From the NCBI GenBank assembly GCA_938024025.1, contig CALJBY010000253.1, forward strand, positions 1-8,009: DNA of 8,009 nucleotides, written 5' to 3'. The notes under the pieces were generated by a model. The model was not told where the DNA came from. It saw only the letters and a program-made list of their open reading frames with translations, and searched no databases. Below are positions 5,822 through 8,009 of the stretch, in pieces. The translations under genes and the position numbers were made by a program. Within the stretch, counting starts at the first letter, position 1; each line of letters starts with the position of its first letter. The DNA comes from an uncultured bacterium. GTDB lineage: Bacteria; Desulfobacterota; WTBG01.

Positions 5822-6748
5822 TTAAGCAATCTGCGGCCGGGGAAGAAGGCCTGCTTCCTCGGCAATCCGGGGAACCATCTCCTCCCATTCAATGGCCATA
5901 ATATGCACACCGTGAACGCCTTCCATCTCTTTTAACTGCTGTATGGTTTCGACAGCGATCTTTACGCCCTCTTCCGCTCTTTTATCCTTCTCCACCCCTT
6001 TTATACGGGCAATCAATGCATCAGGAACGTCCATACCCGGCACCATATTCTTCATATAGTTGGCCATACCTACAGACTTCATGGGGGTTACTCCCCCCAG
6101 GATATGCACTTTTTCGTGAAGCCCCCGATCTCTAACCTGTTCCATCCATTCAGCAAAACGCTCCAGGTTAAAAATACACTGGGTTTGAATAAACTGGACA
6201 CCGGCCGCAACTTTTTTAGCTAAGCGTACTACTCGAGATTCAAAGGGGTCTGCAAAAGGATTGGCTGCTGCACCAATGAAAAGTTTGGGAATTCCTTTGA
6301 GCTCTTCCCCCCCTAAAAATTTACCCTCATCCCGCATATGCTTCACGGTCTGTATCAAGTGAATGGAGTCTATATCATAGACATTCTTAGCCGTGGAATG
6401 ATCGCCAAATTTCTGGTGGTCACCGGAAAGGCAGAGGATGTTGTTGATGCCCAGGGCTGCAGCGCCGAGGATATCGCTCTGAATAGCAATCCTGTTCCGG
6501 TCGCGGGTAACCATCTGCAAAGTCGCTTCTAAACCTATCTGCGTGAGAAGAACACAGGAGGAAAAGCTTGACATGCGCACCACCGAAGTTTGATTGTCGG
6601 TAACATTGATTGCATCAACCGTTCCCTTCAGTAACGCTCCCTTTTTCTTAATCACCTCGGCGTCAGCTCCCCGTGGCGGTCCACACTCAGAGGTAACAGC
6701 AAACTCCCCTTGTCCCAACATTTTTTCCAGATGGCTGTCCGATGTCAT
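5822..6748 (-). CDS. metF: Methylenetetrahydrofolate reductase catalytic subunit
   Basis: Reduces 5,10-methylene-THF to 5-methyl-THF, the last carbon-reduction step of the methyl branch of the acetyl-CoA pathway. 308 residues, the length of the single TIM-barrel MetF. The catalytic Glu corresponds to E21 in TSECGPPRG (E. coli FEFFPP region). The folate-binding Asp is D110 in LCLSGDHQ (E. coli LALRGD). FIQTQ at 187-191 matches the F-I-T-Q strand end, and NVTDN at 48-52 the first barrel strand region. FMN binding follows from the family. The start ATG overlaps the metV stop in ATGA (6745-6748), so the two subunits are translationally coupled. The neighbouring metV, mvhD and hdrA place this enzyme in the Hdr/Mvh-linked group, where the electron donor is not simply NADH; bifurcation has been proposed there. 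Confidence 0.95.
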   Translation of the reverse strand: MTSDSHLEKMLGQGEFAVTSECGPPRGADAEVIKKKGALLKGTVDAINVTDNQTSVVRMSSFSSCVLLTQIGLEATLQMVTRDRNRIAIQSDILGAAALGINNILCLSGDHQKFGDHSTAKNVYDIDSIHLIQTVKHMRDEGKFLGGEELKGIPKLFIGAAANPFADPFESRVVRLAKKVAAGVQFIQTQCIFNLERFAEWMEQVRDRGLHEKVHILGGVTPMKSVGMANYMKNMVPGMDVPDALIARIKGVEKDKRAEEGVKIAVETIQQLKEMEGVHGVHIMAIEWEEMVPRIAEEAGLLPRPQIA

Positions 6749-7413
6749 AGCTTCAAATCCTCTCTGACAATTTTTCGAGGTCCTCCGTCACGACTGGTAG
6801 TCCAATCGGTTATGGGAATGATGACCTCCAGTTGCTCTAAGCACCCCAATTCCTTGAACCTGTCGTAAATCATTTGCCAGCCGCAGTCCGTCTCGGGATC
6901 TACCTCACACTTGCCCGTTGATGAACCTCCGCAGGGACCGTTGAGCAAACTCTTTGCACAGCGGGTAATGGGACAAATTCCACCCGTCAGGTGCAGTTTA
7001 CAGTCGCCGCATGATTGACATCGCTCTGCCCACACTCCCTGTTCCTGGGTCACGCCGATGAAATTCGTATTGATGCCCGGGTAAATAGGGGTTGTGCGGT
7101 AGGTTTCAGCCAAAAATTGAACACCAGCACCGCAGGCAATGGATAGAATGGCTTCATAATCGTCTACAATGCTTCTGATCTCCTCCAGATATTCAGGATC
7201 ACACTGCCGTTCCAGTGTCACTTCCTTGATCTCCAGTGCTTTTCCCTGGTTTTGCCGGGCCAGGCTGATAGCCGATGACAAAATTCCCACTTCCTTTTCC
7301 CCTCCTGCACAGCATACGGTCACACATCCCCGGCACCCTGCCAGTAGTATCTTCGAGCGGTCTTCAATCATGGCCAAGATCTCTTTAATGGGCTTACCCT
7401 CACCGATAACCAT
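6745..7413 (-). CDS. metV: MetV, partner subunit of methylenetetrahydrofolate reductase (MTHFR C-terminal-domain family)
   Basis: 222 residues, full family length. Cys-rich: C27-x-x-C30 with C34-C35, then C132-x-x-C135-x-x-C138, C147, C152, C161-G-G, C169 and C177. These arrangements suit Fe-S and/or zinc binding. MetV is the small partner of MetF in acetogens such as Moorella and links the flavin site of MetF to an electron-delivery module. The start has a strong AAGGAGGA (7420-7427) seven bases before ATG. The gene begins 24 bases after the mvhD stop, immediately beside a strong hairpin repeat, and overlaps metF by four bases. Its stop is TGA. Confidence 0.93.
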   Translation of the reverse strand: MVIGEGKPIKEILAMIEDRSKILLAGCRGCVTVCCAGGEKEVGILSSAISLARQNQGKALEIKEVTLERQCDPEYLEEIRSIVDDYEAILSIACGAGVQFLAETYRTTPIYPGINTNFIGVTQEQGVWAERCQSCGDCKLHLTGGICPITRCAKSLLNGPCGGSSTGKCEVDPETDCGWQMIYDRFKELGCLEQLEVIIPITDWTTSRDGGPRKIVREDLKL

Positions 7414-7419
7414 TACTAT

Positions 7420-7427
7420 TCCTCCTT
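7420..7427 (-). promoter_or_regulatory. Strong ribosome-binding site of metV
   Basis: AAGGAGGA on the minus strand, seven bases before the ATG at 7413. It directly follows the intergenic hairpin, so that structure ends close to, but does not cover, the ribosome site. Confidence 0.7.
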
Positions 7428-7429
7428 CC

Positions 7430-7466
7430 CCCTCACCCTAGCCCTCTCCCGCCAGGGGAGAGGGGA
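7430..7466. repeat. Intergenic hairpin repeat with a 9-bp perfect stem CCCTCTCCC/GGGAGAGGG
   Basis: The arms 7442-7450 and 7456-7464 pair perfectly around the 5-base loop GCCAG, flanked by CCCTCACCCTAG. From memory this is one of the most widespread bacterial intergenic palindromes, whose translation gives peptides of the SPLAGEG kind. Here it covers the stop codon of mvhD and most of the mvhD-metV gap, ending a few bases before the metV Shine-Dalgarno. Confidence 0.75.
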
Positions 7467-7926
7467 TTGACTCTTTCATGTTGTCTTCTGGCTTCTGACT
7501 CCTGATTTCTGACTTCTGCTTTTTTATGGGGCTTGGCCCCAGTTCTTTAATCTTCTCCGTCATCTCTTGTGCCACCTCCACAAACCGTGCACCTTGAGCC
7601 GCAGACATATTATACATTGCCAGCCGCTCTCCTCCCACTCCCACTTCATCCAGGATTTTCTGTGTGTATTCCACCCGTTTTTTGGCCCGAAGGTTACCCG
7701 TCAGATAGTGGCAGTCCCCCTCCATACACCCGGCAACATAGACGCCATCGGCACCGCTCTGGAAGGCTTTCAGCAGGTAGAGGACATCTATCTTACCGGT
7801 ACAGGGAAGTTTAACTATTTTTATGCTCGTGGGATATGAAAGTCTCATGGAACCTGCCAGGTCCGCTGCTGAATAAGCTCAGTACTGACAACAGAAAGCC
7901 ACAATCTCAGGCTCAAACTCACTCAT
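7438..7926 (-). CDS. mvhD: MvhD-type Fe-S subunit, probable selenoprotein (Sec at TGA 7879-7881)
   Basis: MvhD/VhuD-type subunits carry an Fe-S cluster and pass electrons between HdrA and a partner enzyme, here most likely MetV/MetF. Translated with TGA as Sec (U), the product has 162 residues. The N-terminal motif is F-C-C-Q-Y-U-A-Y at 11-18, then ADLAGSMRLSYP at 21-32, where the family has C-x-W/Y-C-x-Y-x-x-A-D-x-A-G. PCTGKID (C42) and AGCMEGDCHY (C67, C72) follow. U16 takes the second Cys of the C13-x-x motif. Start ATG 7926 has GGAGG four bases upstream and overlaps the hdrA stop in ATGA. Starting at Met27 (7848) would remove the conserved N-terminus. Residues from about 135 on (KKQKSE to PSPLAGEG) are encoded by intergenic repeats and match nothing in the family. 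Alternatives are a nonsense mutation or a sequencing error; the hairpin after the TGA argues against both. Confidence 0.87.
7495..7517 (-). repeat. 23-bp repeat, copy B, inside the 3' end of mvhD
   Basis: Read on the minus strand it matches 2894-2916 at 21 of 23 positions. It is translated in frame as part of the KSEIRSQK stretch of the MvhD tail. A further half-unit (agaagccagaagac) follows, so the element may be a short tandem array. Confidence 0.75.
7849..7881 (-). promoter_or_regulatory. Candidate bacterial SECIS element with its UGA codon
   Basis: After the UGA (7881-7879) come 14 bases, then GGA-CCU, loop GGC, AGG, a bulged U and UCC (7864-7849). Six pairs form: three next to the loop, a bulged U at 7852 on the 3' side, then three more. 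The loop starts 20 bases after the UGA and opens with GG. A short stem, a G-bearing loop and this spacing are what SelB-dependent bacterial SECIS elements require. All of it lies within codons 17-26 of mvhD. Confidence 0.7.
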
Positions 7927-8009
7927 ACTGCCTCCACTTTAAAGAGTGCGCTTGCTTTAGCAATAATCTCTTCATCTTCACAGTGCTGCAGCTGAATCGC
8001 TTTCCCGGG
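7923..8009 (-). CDS. hdrA: C-terminal end of an HdrA-like heterodisulfide reductase subunit (runs off the right edge)
   Basis: 28 codons and a TGA stop. The visible end reads P-G-K-A-I-Q-L-Q-H, then E-D-E-E-I-I-A-K-A-x-A-L-F. It resembles the end of HdrA proteins, where the last Cys-Pro of a ferredoxin domain is followed by A-I-x-x-x-H-F-x-D-E-Q-I and a short helix. HdrA is the FAD and Fe-S flavoprotein that can bifurcate electrons. The stop overlaps the mvhD start by four bases (ATGA), as expected for partners made in equal amounts. The call rests on a short piece plus strong context; a different ferredoxin-ended protein is possible. Confidence 0.65.
   Translation of the reverse strand, partial: PGKAIQLQHCEDEEIIAKASALFKVEAV

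Noticed and set aside
5784..5888. Longer start for the response regulator reaching into metF
   Set aside because: The extra 35 residues are Cys/Arg-rich antihomologous sequence from the metF 3' end in another frame. ATG 5783 has an AGGAGGTG site and begins right at the first receiver strand.
7438..7848. mvhD as a 136-residue protein starting at Met27
   Set aside because: It would lack the conserved N-terminal Cys motif. The upstream in-frame ATG has a good ribosome site and an ATGA overlap with hdrA, and the sequence across the TGA matches the family.
7879..7881. TGA as a sign of a pseudogene or an alternative genetic code
   Set aside because: The rest of the frame is intact and the TGA lies on a Cys position with a hairpin after it. 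Several genes in the window end in TGA, which excludes general reassignment.

Overview
The window comes from a strictly anaerobic bacterium. The main evidence is a minus-strand operon at the right-hand side (8009 down to about 3316) carrying an HdrA-type flavoprotein end, an MvhD-type Fe-S subunit, MetV and MetF. This is the gene set of the Hdr/Mvh-linked methylenetetrahydrofolate reductase of acetyl-CoA (Wood-Ljungdahl) pathway organisms such as acetogens. Between and inside the genes lie several short, degenerate intergenic repeats of kinds I associate from memory with Desulfobacterota, Brocadiales-like planctomycetes and other environmental anaerobes. I cannot fix the phylum from this window.

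The most important point is in mvhD. The reading frame that looks like it starts at 7848 actually begins at 7926, where an ATGA overlap joins it to hdrA, and it reads through an in-frame TGA at 7879-7881. This TGA sits exactly where the family has the second Cys of its N-terminal C-x-x-C motif. It is followed at SECIS distance by a small hairpin with a GGC loop and a bulged U. At least four other genes here (pyrE, hdrA, metV and the histidine kinase) end in TGA, so TGA is a real stop in this genome. The simplest reading is a selenocysteine-containing MvhD. The 3' end of the same gene runs through two unrelated intergenic repeats, giving a low-complexity tail.

Layout from left to right. 1-726 (-): N-terminal part of a DEAD-box RNA helicase with a probable TTG start and a good sigma70-type promoter upstream. 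727-1128: intergenic, with small hairpins and one doubtful mini-ORF. 1129-1704 (-): pyrE with its own promoter. 1851-2381 and 2391-2864 (+): two tandem paralogous proteins, each made of two ACT domains resembling the regulatory half of aspartokinase, with no catalytic domain. 2865-3315: repeat-rich intergenic DNA. 3316-3768 (-): a cyclic-nucleotide-binding-fold protein without HTH. 3814-5304 (-): a receiver-PAS-histidine kinase hybrid. 5403-5783 (-): a single-domain response regulator. 5822-6748 metF, 6745-7413 metV, 7438-7926 mvhD and 7923-8009 the hdrA end (all -).

Together the right half looks like one transcription unit. HdrA and MvhD would pass electrons to or from the MetV/MetF reductase, which converts methylene-THF to methyl-THF. 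Three signalling proteins without any DNA-binding domain follow in the same orientation and may sense and adjust this pathway. That regulatory link is inferred from gene order only.
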